Positions 45,176 to 55,999 of a DNA stretch of 64,000 bases are shown piece after piece (the first letter of the stretch is position 1; each line of letters opens with the position of its first letter). Source of the stretch: Aradus depressus (taxonomy: Eukaryota > Arthropoda > Insecta > Hemiptera > Aradidae); contig OY759217.1 of NCBI GenBank assembly GCA_963662175.1, positions 10,170,562 through 10,234,561 of the forward strand, written 5' to 3'. The translations under genes and the position numbers were made by a program. Under the pieces are notes generated by a model, which had not been told where the DNA came from, ran no database searches, and saw nothing but the letters and a program-made list of their open reading frames with translations.

Positions 45176-45372
45176 AAACTAATAAGATCTAAGCACATAT
45201 CTTCATTTAAAATTTCTAGTTTATAATTAGCTTGTTTCCTAGAGACTAAGTTCTAATTACATACATACAGACGAACACCATTAAAATACCTCCTTATTAA
45301 AGAAACAATATAAAAAAAAATATCCTGATATCTTTGTACGAACCTATTTCTAATAAATAGTTATTGTTATAG

Positions 45373-45495
45373 GTTATGGTAACCTGGAAGTGTTGGCTCA
45401 AGAAGAAGAGAAACCCATGTTTGCGACAACCGGCAAAACGTTCCGGGTGACAACCCACGACACTGTAGTGCTTCCGTGCGATGTCATCAATGTCG
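45373..45495 (+). CDS. Exon of Ig-superfamily cell-adhesion gene (first half of V-type Ig domain)
   Basis: A 123-nt exon between TTGTTATAG and GTAAGTAC. It starts with the last two bases of a codon and ends with one base (phase 1 both sides). The 41 codons read YGNLEVLAQEEEKP, then FATTGKTFRVTTHDTVVLPC, then DVINV. TGKTFRV..HDTVVLPC is the A'-B strand region with the conserved B-strand Cys. Joined in frame to 63711-63911 it forms a complete V-type Ig fold. The family resemblance is to klingon/lachesin-like membrane or GPI-anchored neural adhesion proteins, but the exact orthologue cannot be named. GC content is clearly above surrounding DNA. Signal-peptide and further Ig exons are outside or unrecognised. 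Confidence 0.88.
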
Positions 45496-45589
45496 GTAAG
45501 TACATAACATATATACTCGTATCTAATTGTTAAGTTATTAGATTGTTATAATTTCTGTGAGAAAATTAAATATAAAACACTCTGAACGG

Positions 45590-45695
45590 GCGCCCATAGC
45601 TCAGAGGTAACTTGCTTGTCTACTGAGCTCAGCGTTAAAGACCTGTACCCTAATTAAACCTGGGTAGGCAACATTTAGAACTGCAACAGTTGAGG
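45590..45695 (+). mobile_element. SINE, internally deleted
   Basis: CATAGCTCAGAGG head, then a jump from GAGCTCAG to CGTTAAAGACCTGTACCCTA, and GGGTAGGCAACATTTAG. The 3' end is lost. Confidence 0.75.
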
Positions 45696-45699
45696 TAAC

Positions 45700-46925
45700 A
45701 GGAAAGGGATCCTTAGGTCCCTTGGTGTACACACTATCTCACCCAAAATTTCCATATCTACCTTATTTTCCCAGGTGGAGTGTATGTAAACTTCTGATTT
45801 AGTTGAAGTAAGTAGACGTGACGGTACGTGGTACCAAACAATGTTTGGCTCAGGGGAGGAGAGTATGGATTCACAAGTCCCAGAATAAGTCACCCTTCAT
45901 TTTCATACATTCAGTTTGCCGCGGAAAAACCGTCCATATCTCGGAAAATATGGGTTGTGGGAAAAAATGTTTACGTGGGATTGATTAATAAGCTCAAATT
46001 TTTTGGATTGCTTAAAAAACGTACTTTTACCGCTCTGCCTCCCTAAAAAAATAATTTTTGCTGGGGGTTTTTCAGAAAAAAGTTATTGAAGAATTTTTTT
46101 TTTCGACGGGCTGTAACTCGAAGGGGATGCATTTTTTCGAAAAAATTACTAGAGTAAAAGGGGTAGATTTTATGCCCAAAAACCCATATTACACCATTTG
46201 TTTTTTAATTTGGCCATTTTTCATGATGTATTGAACATTGGTCAGTTTTTGGCCGATAACTGGGCCCAAGAAAAAAACGGCGGGCTGCCATGTCCCACAA
46301 ACTTGTTTTGACCAATTACCAATACACCAATACACCAAATTTCAGCAAAATCCATTCATAAAGCAAAACGTGAAGGAGAAACTGCTTCATTTACTGGACT
46401 ATCTGTTATAGAGTCAAAAAAAAAATTATATGCATGTGGAAAGATGGAAAGAGGTTCAAAAATCAAAAATCCATTAGAGAATCACAATTTGGGAGGAGCT
46501 TAGTGGTGGGGGGGGGGGGGGGGGGGGATGAATAAATTTGACTTGGTGTTATGTTGTGAATAGAAGGGACGTGAGGTCAGCGCCGTTGGAGACAAAACAA
46601 TGCAAATATCCCCCCCACCTAATAATTTGTTAGGCCACTTTTTTTTGTTGTTTTTCGGACTATTTCGGATTCTGACTACGATGGACGAGAAACAATACGA
46701 CTCCACCCCTTTTTGTCTCAGTTTTTTCAATCTCTCACATGAATAATACCCTGGACAGCCTAAAATAATTGTTCTGATGTCCACGGTGGGGGAAAAAAAA
46801 TTGAGAAATGACTTTTTATGATATTTTCCATACGATGGATAAACTGATGTGATTTATGGTAATGAAAGTTGGAAAATCACAGGGAATCTACTTCCCTCTT
46901 GAAAATTAGTTGTTATTTTTATTTT
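45700..46925. other. Unassigned; possible old repeat 45890-46440, poly-G at 46505
   Basis: 45890-46440 has stretches such as GGGCTGTAACTCGAAGGGGA and AAATTTCAGCAAAATCCATT that look like decayed transposon sequence, but no partner is in the window. A G run of about 22 lies at 46505-46527. Confidence 0.4.
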
Positions 46926-46929
46926 CTCA

Positions 46930-47340
46930 CCTATTCGAGGTATAGGGGAAGTTATGTAACCGATCAAAAATTCGATGTGGAGTTTTCAACTGATTTTCAT
47001 GTTTTCAGATTCCGAATGTGAAAAAAATATTGTTTTTCTGTATGTCTGTGTGTGTTTGTGTGTCTGTGAACACGATAACTCCCGATAGAATGAATGTATA
47101 CATTTTATATGTGTAACAAGAACCCCATAAGGACGACACGTATTGAATTTCAGTCAAATCGGCCGAAGGGAGGTGAGATAATGGAGGGAGGGACACAATA
47201 ACTCTAAGAATTGCATTCGTAATAAATGTATTGAAGGAAATTTCATATGAAAAAATCAAAACCCCATTAAAACGAAACCTATAAATTTCCCGCGGAATCG
47301 GCCGAAGAGAAGGTGAGATCTGAGGGGGCTCAACTCAAAA
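46930..47340 (+). repeat. Family A, forward copy
   Basis: CGAGGTATAGGGGAAGTTAT, AACACGATAACTCCCGATAG, and two modules with CGGCCGAAGGGAGG and CGGCCGAAGAGAAGG. Confidence 0.8.
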
Positions 47341-48255
47341 ACATAATAATAATAAATTTATATCCGTTAAACCAATAGGATACGTCAAAAGAATTTATAC
47401 TTTAAGATAGCTTATAAATTAGATTTATAACTACTTGAGTCTAACACAGGTATGATGAGTAGTAACAACAAAACTATTTAAAAAATCGGGTGCGTGCAAC
47501 TCCGATGCGTGGCGAAATGAGCGTGATAACGTCTGAGTTGCGAGATAGCGAAAATGTCAAAAATCAAATATAACAAATAATTTCAATAAAATTTTTGAAC
47601 CTTGAAACAATTTAAAAACAATATAGAAGAAAACATTCATAAGCATAATAGTTAAAAAACGAGTTTATTATTAATACTATTAATCTGTATATATCTAGTA
47701 ATAATATTGGATAACTAGGATATCTGTATATACAGAAAGTAACAGCTGTACTATAATATAATATATATTCTGTATTAGTAGTTACAGCTGTCTCTCTCTC
47801 GGCGCATGGGCGATACATGTGTTACGTGTTACCGAAAGTAACATAACGCAGTTTTCGAACATGGGGTGCCGGCCTACCAAATTAAATGAATGTAAAATGA
47901 AATGAATAAACGATGACGACTTATAACGTTACCTCAATTGATCAAATCCTCTGTATGTTGCACTTTATTCTAAGATGCGTGTGAAGCTCCTCTTAAAAAT
48001 GTTTTAAGTTCATACCATTTACACCCGATACTTATCGGAAAATTAGCTTATCATATATATTTTCCAAGCTATGAATTGCATTTACATAATATGTATTTAG
48101 TTTTACTAGAAATGTTTATTTCGTGCATGCCAGTATGTAATTTCTATTTAAAAACTTCCGTGGGTGTGAAATATATTATCGTATGCAAATTTACGAATAC
48201 TTTGCTTAAGTGCATTAACATTTTAGTGGACAGTAAAACTCATTTCTTGACCTTT
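47341..48255. other. Unassigned AT-rich stretch
   Basis: GTAACAGCTGTACTA and TAGTAGTTACAGCTG form a small inverted pair at 47740-47790. No gene seen. Confidence 0.4.
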
Positions 48256-48259
48256 ATTA

Positions 48260-48615
48260 CTTCCCTAGCTGCGGTATAGGGGAAGTTATAGTCTGTAACA
48301 AATTCAATGTTGAGTTTTCTCCTTAATTTTTGGCTTCTATTATTATTTATTATTTTTTTTAATCTATGTATTTATTATATATATATATATATATTTTGTG
48401 TAATCTCTCCTCCCTAATCCCCCCTTCCATTTGGCTGATTTGGCTGAACAACAATAGGTCGTTATTGTGTCGATACATTCATTTTATCGGGAGTTTTCGT
48501 GTTCACACTCACATAGGTTTTTTTTTTTCATTTTTCATGTATTAAAATTCATTGAAAACTCTGCATCGAATTTTTGACCGATTACTTAACTTCCCCTATA
48601 TATTGTATGGGAAAG
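48260..48615. repeat. Family A, two opposing terminal pieces
   Basis: CTAGCTGCGGTATAGGGGAA at 48271; reverse end GATTACTTAACTTCCCCTAT at 48581. Confidence 0.65.
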
Positions 48616-48879
48616 TAAACCAAAGAAATGCATACATTGTGCTTCATTCTATTTCCGATCTAGTAATGCAGTTATTTCCTAATGATGGTATCTATATCTG
48701 TTGTGTTTCCAATCGATCGTATCCCTGTAACAATTGGCAAACATTGTTGTCGACAGATATTCCTGTTTCCAATATTCAGGAGCAACATTTCTCTCACTTA
48801 GTCGTGACAAAATTACTTCAACAGGAGCAAGTTTGTTAATATTTCTCGAGACAAAGTCTCCGCCACTGTTAACATAGTC

Positions 48880-49250
48880 TGGCAAAACTGTAAAACCTCT
48901 GTATAGTCATGAAATGTAAAATTAATTGTAAAAGTTATAACTGTTTTTATCTTGGACAGACAGGCCGAAAGCTGAGAACTAGAGTGGGGGAATATTACAG
49001 TAGGAGCAACTCCGAATTCTCCTTCAAAGAACAGAACATGAGACCGGCTCAACCTCGGTCTTACGCAATATCCATAAATGTAAAAAGTTGGATTTTATTG
49101 AAAATCGAGTGATAAAATAGGAAAGGAAGAAAAGAGAGTCACATTCCTCCTCAATTATAGAGAGAGGATAAGCTTGTCTGCCCTCACGCACTCCATGCTG
49201 CCAGCTGTGACACAGATAGGCAACGAAAATAACGTATCTGTTCCCATCCA
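48880..49250 (+). pseudogene. Penelope-like element GIY-YIG endonuclease remnant
   Basis: Plus-strand reading KCKINCKSYNCFYLGQTGRK, then LRTRVGEYYSRSNSEFSF. C..C..YLGQTGR.LRTR..E is the GIY-YIG nuclease start of Penelope-like retroelements with its upstream Cys pair. A later frame continues NRVIK.ERKKRVTFLLNYRE. The preceding RT is absent. Frameshifts and the lack of an upstream ORF mark it as a relic. Confidence 0.75.
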
Positions 49251-49279
49251 TGAAATTTTAATTTTGAGTATTTTTTTAT

Positions 49280-49579
49280 ATGTTTCCCCAGCTGTACGGA
49301 GTATAGGGGAAGTTATGTAATCGGTCAAAAACAGTAGTCCCAACCTCCAGATTCCAAATTTACAAAAAAAAAACATATTTCTGTCCATTTGCGTGTGTGT
49401 GTATGTCTGTGATTGCGATAACTCCTGCTAAAATGAATGTAGCAATACGAAATTTTGTATGTGAATCCAGAACACTCTAGTGACAACACCTATTGATTTT
49501 CAGCGATGCTTTGTAATTATTTTCTCATTGTATACATAGTTATTATTTTGTACATATTCTTCATGACTTCACGGAGGCA

Positions 49580-49611
<32 letters not shown>

Positions 49612-49845
49612 TTATTTATTTTTAAATTATTATTTATTTTTTTTTTTTTCTTGTATTTAGTTAATATTGTAGGTACATTGTTCCATTACCTATTGTCAAC
49701 AAACTTACTTATGGTGTGTACCGATTGTTGTAAATATGGATAATAAAATATTTCAATATAAAAAAAAAAAAATTTGGAATGAGGGGATCGGAAATACCGC
49801 AGAAATCTCAACATGAAGTTTGTTCGTATATCTGGGGAAGTAGAA
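49280..49845 (+). repeat. Family A copy split by a LINE 3' tail
   Basis: CCCAGCTGTACGGAGTATAG to TATTGATTTTCAGC (49502), then the 49506-49770 insertion, then TTGGAATGAGGGGATCGGAA. Confidence 0.7.
49506..49770 (+). mobile_element. LINE 3' UTR with poly(A)
   Basis: Ends GGATAATAAAATATTTCAAT then A13, with an (ATT)n run inside. No coding part, so heavily 5'-truncated; family unknown. Confidence 0.6.
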
Positions 49846-50290
49846 ACATTACTGATGGGACGACCAGAGTTGAACTGGGCTTCTTGTCTGGTGGCTAATG
49901 AGTTAGTTAATGTGATGAAGGTGTAAAATGGAGGATGTGTAATGGACCCATTGTCTGGTGTAGGACACCCAACCAGTTTGCCTCATTAGCCTCTCCGGAC
50001 CAAGTTTCCGTATTAAATCTCCTGACGCCGCAGCGGCGACACAAACTTGCCGCTCTTCCTCAGCCAGCTCCCCTGCCTTAATGTACACATGCTACCGCAT
50101 TAGGACCACTCGCATCCCCTTCTTTGCCAGCATGTTACTGCACACGAGTCCCATCTTAATATCCTCTGTCAAACTTGCTACGTCTTCTTCCTTGTTACAC
50201 TATGCCCATAGAATATGTATGATGGGTGGTGTGTAGAGACCCATAGAAAAAAATCGAAGAAGCGACATTTTTTGTTGGTTATGAAATATA
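49846..50290. other. Unassigned stretch
   Basis: A 61-codon minus ORF (49903-50088; AEEERQVCVAAAASGD) has no recognised family. Confidence 0.4.
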
Positions 50291-50513
50291 TACACTACCA
50301 GTCAAAAGTATTTGTCCACATTTATTTTCTTAAAAAAATACATATTTTAAGAGTTAGAACAACATTTTTTGAACCAAAAAATAAATATTTATACTAATAA
50401 GATTGATATAATATAATTTAAACAGGAAAAAAAGTAAGAACAATTTAAAACATAAACAGCTGATTGGTTGATATGGCAGGCTTTGGCAGCTAATACAGCT
50501 CTACATATTCTTC

Positions 50514-50825
50514 TTCTGAGGGCGCCGGTAGCTCAGTGGTATGCGTGCTTGCCTTTTGAGCTCAAGGTCGTGGGTTCATAACCCGGCAGGGACCTTAGTT
50601 TATTTTACCTGGGAGGTAAAATAAACTTAAGCACGCTATCGTTCGGATGGGACGTTAAGCGATGGTCCCGAGCCTGTACGATGTCAGGTACTCGTTAAAG
50701 ACACCCAAGGTAAATAAAAATTTAGGGTAGGCAAAATTTAGGACTCCCAGAGTGACGAGAGAGAGCTCTGGTAGTAGGCGATAAGACCTCATAGTTAAAT
50801 CCCGGGCAAGAGTCATAGAAAACAA
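50514..50825 (+). mobile_element. SINE nested in the Tc1-like element
   Basis: Head, B-box-like GGTTCATAACC, body, and CCCGGGCAAGAGTCATAGAA end. The CCTAA tail is decayed. Target duplication TCTACATATTCT at 50500-50511 and 50826-50837. Confidence 0.92.
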
Positions 50826-50885
50826 TCTACATATTCTAGGCATTCTTTTAATAAGTTTCTCCAATTTTTCTACAGAAAGTATTAT

Positions 50886-51370
50886 TTTAAGAATGAAGTT
50901 TGGTGGTGGCTTTGTAATGGTTTAGGGGTGTTTTGATGGGAACAGAGTTGGTGACTTAGTCAAAATTGAAGGAATCATGGAAAAAGAACAATATAAAAAA
51001 TCCTGGAGGAAAATTCAATTCCTTGTGGTAAAAGGATAATTGAAGAAATGTTCGTGTTCATGGAGGACAATGATCCAAAACATTCTTCTAGGCTATGCAA
51101 GAGCTTTCTTCGATCATCCGATTCAACAGGAAAAAATAAACATAATGATTTGGCCCCAAAAGTCTCCCGACCTTAACCCAATCGAGCTTTTGGGTGGGAT
51201 GAGTTGAATAGGAATGTGATGTAAGCCCCAATTAACAAACTGGATTTCTGGAGAATTTTACAGGATGAATGGAAGAAAATTTCTGCAGAAAAATTGAAGA
51301 AACTTATTAAAAGAATGCCTAGAATATGTAGAGCTGTAATAGCTGCCAAAGGCTGCCATATCAACCAATA
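50886..51370 (+). pseudogene. Tc1-type DDE transposase, C-terminal half
   Basis: Frames read KFGGGFVMV then GCFDGNRVGDLVKIEGIMEK, FMEDNDPKHSS (second catalytic Asp region), SPDLNPIELL (third acidic position Glu), and KLIKRMPRICRAVIAAKGCH. All are standard Tc1-family motifs. Stops after FVMV and GGMS, and frameshifts, show it is dead. The N-terminal DNA-binding half is missing. Confidence 0.88.
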
Positions 51371-51521
51371 AGGTTTTTGAGTTTTAAATTGTTTTTTATT
51401 TTTATTTCTATATTATATCAACATCTTATTATTATATTTATTTTTCGGTTCAAAAAATGTTGTTCTAACTCTTATTTTTTAAGAAAATACAGGTGGGCAA
51501 ATATTTTTGACTGGTAGTGTA

Positions 51522-52470
51522 CTTCTCACAGCTTTATTTTTTCCAAATTTATTTTTACGAGCCAAGGCCGATTTTATTGAAATCAGATGGAGCGTAGGAA
51601 GAGGGGTATGAACATGTCAACAGCTGGATAAGCCCTATCGAATCAGGCCTACCGACATAATAAATAATAATAGAAAGTGCATTATGCTGGAATTAACAGA
51701 AAATAAACAATGCCATCTCTGGACCGAACGTGGAACTGAGATGACCCAGAATTGGCGGCAAATTCAAGCCTGAACATTATTTTTTGTTGTTTACATTTAG
51801 CAAATAGACGTTCACAAAAACACAACACATAAAATAGTAAAATTAACTTGATTTTTTTTTATTTTTTGACGTGAAAACGTCTATTCGCTCGTTAAGCACA
51901 ATGATAGCAGGTCAAACTTTCTTGTGTTACAAAATACCGACAGATTTCAATCGATAATAACTACGAGACTAATAATGCGATAACAACGGTTGAGGTCACA
52001 ATGGATAGAGCATGTCTGTACGTATTTGTTGTGCAGTGACATTGTCGGGCTAGTGTGGGCGCCGGCGGATGATTGTTACGAATTAGTATTGTGTAAAATT
52101 AGAAATTAGTGTAGCGTGATAACGCGTTTAGATAGGACGTTGATTCGGGTGACATAGTAAAGAGCTTGAGAAGCGCTACTAGGACTCAAAGTGAAACAAT
52201 AAAAATATTCGCCGAAATATATGTAAAAATCGGTATTAAATTGGAAATTGCAAAAAAAATTAAAGATGTCATATGAATCGTAAATATGCACGGAATTATA
52301 GAAAACACAAATCAGAGGAAAGCTCGCATTAAAAGGAATTTTAAAAACCTAAAAAGTAGGTGCCGAGCAAATGCAAGAGCTCCGATAGGATCGAAAATAA
52401 AATGAAAAATGATTTTATCCCGACGTTTTCACGGAAAATCTACGGCGTGGACCTTGACTACACCTTAATG
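51522..52470. other. Unassigned; possible terminal inverted motifs at 51868 and 52420
   Basis: GACGTGAAAACGTCTATTCG near 51869 and CCCGACGTTTTCACGG near 52418 are inverted. The enclosed 550 bp have no recognised coding. Confidence 0.35.
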
Positions 52471-54240
52471 TTTTTTTTTTATAAAATCCAATAGTAGGGG
52501 GATTTTCTGACTGTAAGCAGATGGTGGGGGTATTTAGTCACTTTTCCCCGTGCCTCCTCCCCTCGGCCGCAGTTAGCCAGGCTGCCACTTGCCCTGAAAG
52601 TCCCTGCTCTTGAGGCTCCTTCCTTCAAACTTCCCCCTCTTTTTATAATTATACAGGCAATTATTCTCATAATTATTTCAATTCTCCTGCAGCTACCCTC
52701 CATTTCTCTGCCTGCAAAGAGGGTACTCAACTGCGGCCACCAAAAGGCACTATTAAAAAGCAACCACCTTGCAACCTTAGAAATATCGGGCTATGATTCC
52801 CTGAGCTCAACTTCTAAACCAATATTTATAACTGTATAATGTTGTATTGTGAAGGATCACTTCTCATTTAATTAATATTAGTTTTAGAATTACCTATATA
52901 TATTTATATTATTAGTTTTAGTTCAATGTATCTTACCTGTTTGTGTTAAGAAACTATTTTGCGTGTGTGCACTCTACAAACTGACTTAGTTCATAACTAG
53001 ACCTGACGATGGTGTGAGGCCGAACCGGTAGTTTTATTTTTATAAATATCTTTAGTGGAATAGACAATATTTCAAAAAATAAGTTGGTTTTATTTATTTA
53101 TTACAAATTCCACAATATGTCTGCGTTCCTCAACTTAGAAGTTACCTATTTATTATTTATATATTTTTGAATAGATTTAATTGATTGATGCAATTTTTAG
53201 ATACAATAAAATAGTATTATTTTATTTAGTTATTCATTTATTTTGTATAAGTTATTAGTAATGTAAAGTTCGTGGGCCAAGATGGAGGTGATATAGTTGT
53301 ATTTGTTTTGTGTATGATGATGGTACTGTTAGAGGTTAATAGGAATCAATATCGTAGTTTTGCAAAGTTACAAGTTGTGTTTTATTTTATTTTATTGTAT
53401 TATTTTGTTGGCGCTTGAATAGAAATGAGTAAATATGCGGTTCGTTGCAGTATAATTGAATTATTATAATTCAGTTTAATTGATGACGACGATTCTATTG
53501 AACATCAGTGAACGTACAAGAAACCGTTTTCTTCAAGGCGAAGCTATTTACATGATGACTCCCAGCAATTCTTTATTTAAACTTTTTTTCTACAATTTTT
53601 TGCTTTCTGACCACATGAAGAATTTTTTCACAACTATATTAATGACATTTCACATTTCCCAAATATATTCTTGATCCAATGCGTTTTTCAGAATTAAAAA
53701 CAAAAAAACTGGTTAGCCAGGAAATGGATTCTACGATTAGTTTACTTTTGTGATTGTTGCGTCCTTTCGCCTTAAAACAAAGCATATCTCCCTTCTTTTC
53801 AACAAAAACTAATTAAAACTATTCTGAATTTCCCGATGTTATAGATGGGGGGGGGAGGGGACTGGTAGTTCTGGGAAGGAATTATGGGTGGCAATACTTC
53901 TTAAGGAGTTGTGATCCCCTGGAAGGTCCATCCTAAAGCCCCCGGCCGTCTTGTAATTACCGGAGATAAGTCTTTGAATGTAATTAAGTATTTAGGGGGA
54001 TAGAGAGGCCGTGCTCTGAATTCTCGGCCGGGTCACATCCCTGCCTAGACTCTGAATATTAACCAGATGCTAACTGGCTAATCTTGGTGTTCCGACCTTA
54101 AGTCCCTCAGCATCTCCAGACCGACCCACCTATAGCCCAGCCTGGCAGCCTGTCTCATGCTATTTCATTAGGTACCTACTTTCTCAACTTACAGAGAACT
54201 TTGATTTGGCCATAACAGAACTTTCTTATTCTCGGTAATA
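52471..54240. other. Unassigned; repeat D and one CTGACGATGG motif
   Basis: 53003-53025 CTGACGATGGTGTGAGGCCG then AACCGGTAG; repeat D at 53085-53145 (reverse of 29738-29803). A G run lies at 53846-53855. No gene is supported. Confidence 0.45.
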
Positions 54241-54242
54241 CC

Positions 54243-54890
54243 AGTTTGAAATTAATTTGAGAGAGGAAGTGGAAGGGAGAGTAATTTGTACAAAACTAGT
54301 ATAAACAAAATTCTTTTGGGGGTCTTACCTTAAATGTGAATACACTAAGCGATTGGAAATTTAATATAAATCATTTTCGGTAAGAACTAACTTTTTGATA
54401 GGTCTAACTGTTTTTGCGTAAATCAAACAAACATAAAAAAAATGGGGTTCAAAATGAAATTTTAAGACTTTTTAGGTTTTCGGCATGTATTTCGTAAACC
54501 GGGTGGTATTCGAAAAATTATAGTTCATATAAAATGTACCTATAAGGTTTCTCTACAACTTTTATTTGAAAATATTTTTGATTCGGTTTAAATTATAAGC
54601 GATATCTTGTAAAAAGTACTTTGGCTCCGAAGTCTCAACTCTTGACAACTGATAGAGATGTGATATGACCATTACTACACTTTCTTATACCAACCACGTT
54701 GTTACAAATTATTTCCCTCCTTCTTCTCAAAGTGCTAAAAATCAATTTCATTCCTACAATCGTTTCTGAGTTAGTGGGCTTGCAAAAATGTTCAAAACCA
54801 TGATCAGGAGACCTGAAATTCCTATAAACTCGATCTCGGATTTTTGCACGATCACAATACTTTCTTGTAGGTACTAAAGTTGTAATGAAG
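54243..54890 (+). repeat. Family B repeat, long forward copy
   Basis: TTTTAGGTTTTCGGCATGTA, TTTCGTAAACCGGGTGG, CTACAACTTTTATTTG and GGATTTTTGCACGATCAC to ACTTTCTTGTAGGTAC. Confidence 0.7.
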
Positions 54891-55590
54891 TAAAAAATTA
54901 TGTTATTTTGTTATTCTCCAAGTATACGCAATATAGAGGAAGCGCTGTAATTACTACCATCTTTCAGCCTAGAGCCTAAAAGCTCAGCTTTTTCTTTAGA
55001 CAACCCCAAAGATCGAATCAAGTCACTAAGTTCAGGCTGATTGGAACATTTGACAGCTTTCGCTTTCATCGCCGCAATGGAATTCTTCGTCTGTCTTCTG
55101 TTTTGAATCAGGATCATCACTGCAATCGGTTACTTCATTTAATGAGGGTGGAGGTAGAGGAATTGGAACTTCAGGGCCGTACAGAACAGGTCGAATGGCT
55201 GACGGCAGGCTAGATTATATATACTAATACAATCAATATCAGAATTGCATTTGATGAGAAAACGGTATGTGTTACAGCAATTTCGGTGTTATTTTCAATT
55301 CAGCAGACCAAAATATATAGAGGAAGGGTAAAATAATCAAAGAAAGTTTTTTCATCGCTGGCCTGTGTTATCGACCTGAAAAATTCAATGTGTGGAATAT
55401 TATTTTATTATTGATAGGTTTTTTTATTAAATTCTCCATCCCTGTGCAATGAAAAAAAAAAAAAATGTGAAGCAAAATTTTTTATATATCCAGTAATGCC
55501 AATATGAAATGATTTTGAGAAGAGGGAGGGGGAATAATTTGTAACAACGTGGTTGGTATAAGAAAGTGTAGTTATGGCCACATCACATAT
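54655..55590. repeat. Inverted repeat pair flanking 0.8 kb
   Basis: 54655-54735 (ACTACACTTTCTTATACCAA then CCACGTTGTTACAAATTATT) is inverted at 55505-55590. A third, direct, weaker copy of the right arm lies at 54247-54305. Confidence 0.8.
54955..55213 (-). pseudogene. Fragment of a repeated insect protein family of unknown function
   Basis: Minus strand, two frames: SLPSAIRPVLYGPEVPIPLP, then PPSLNEVTDCSDDPDSKQK; then CSNQPELSDLIRSLGLSKEK and AELLGSRLK. I recall similar PSAIRPVPHG...LPVP and L.DL.RDLGLSK..AELL.SRL strings in many uncharacterised, probably transposon-linked, arthropod proteins, but no function is known. One frameshift near 55100. Confidence 0.5.
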
Positions 55591-55599
55591 CTTTTTCAT

Positions 55600-55995
55600 T
55601 TATCAAGAGTTTACAAATTTTATATAATGGCCCGTCAAAACTTTTCTTTTCTAAATTGCTTATGTATTGAAGTCAACAAACTTTTTTTTTTTTCTACAAA
55701 ATATAAATTTAGATGGCCGCCCCCCTCCCGGTGATTATCTGAAGTTGCTAGCCATAGGCCACTTCAAAACTGTCCCACGATATATTTTTATTTTTTCCGA
55801 ACGTATTTTCCTCTCTGTTCCCATTAGGTTAGGCCAAATGAAGAAACTTTCAGAAAAGTTTTTCCTTTACCGATGTTTTAATTAAAATAAAAAAAACTTT
55901 CCTTTAAAAATAAAATAAAATTGATAAAAATATGAAGAACAACGATATATATTTTTTTTTCCAAATATACTTAATTGTTTCATATTATTGTCATA
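55600..55995. other. Unassigned stretch
   Basis: No supported feature. Confidence 0.4.
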
Positions 55996-55999
55996 AAAA

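Larger units (their letters stand above)
50293..51519 (+). mobile_element. Tc1/mariner-type element with long inverted arms, TA target duplication
   Basis: Ends CACTACCAGTCAAAA and its exact reverse complement, flanked by TA (50291-50292, 51520-51521). Arms of about 240 bp are inverted copies; the left arm duplicates the 3' end of the transposase gene. A SINE splits the left arm. Confidence 0.92.
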
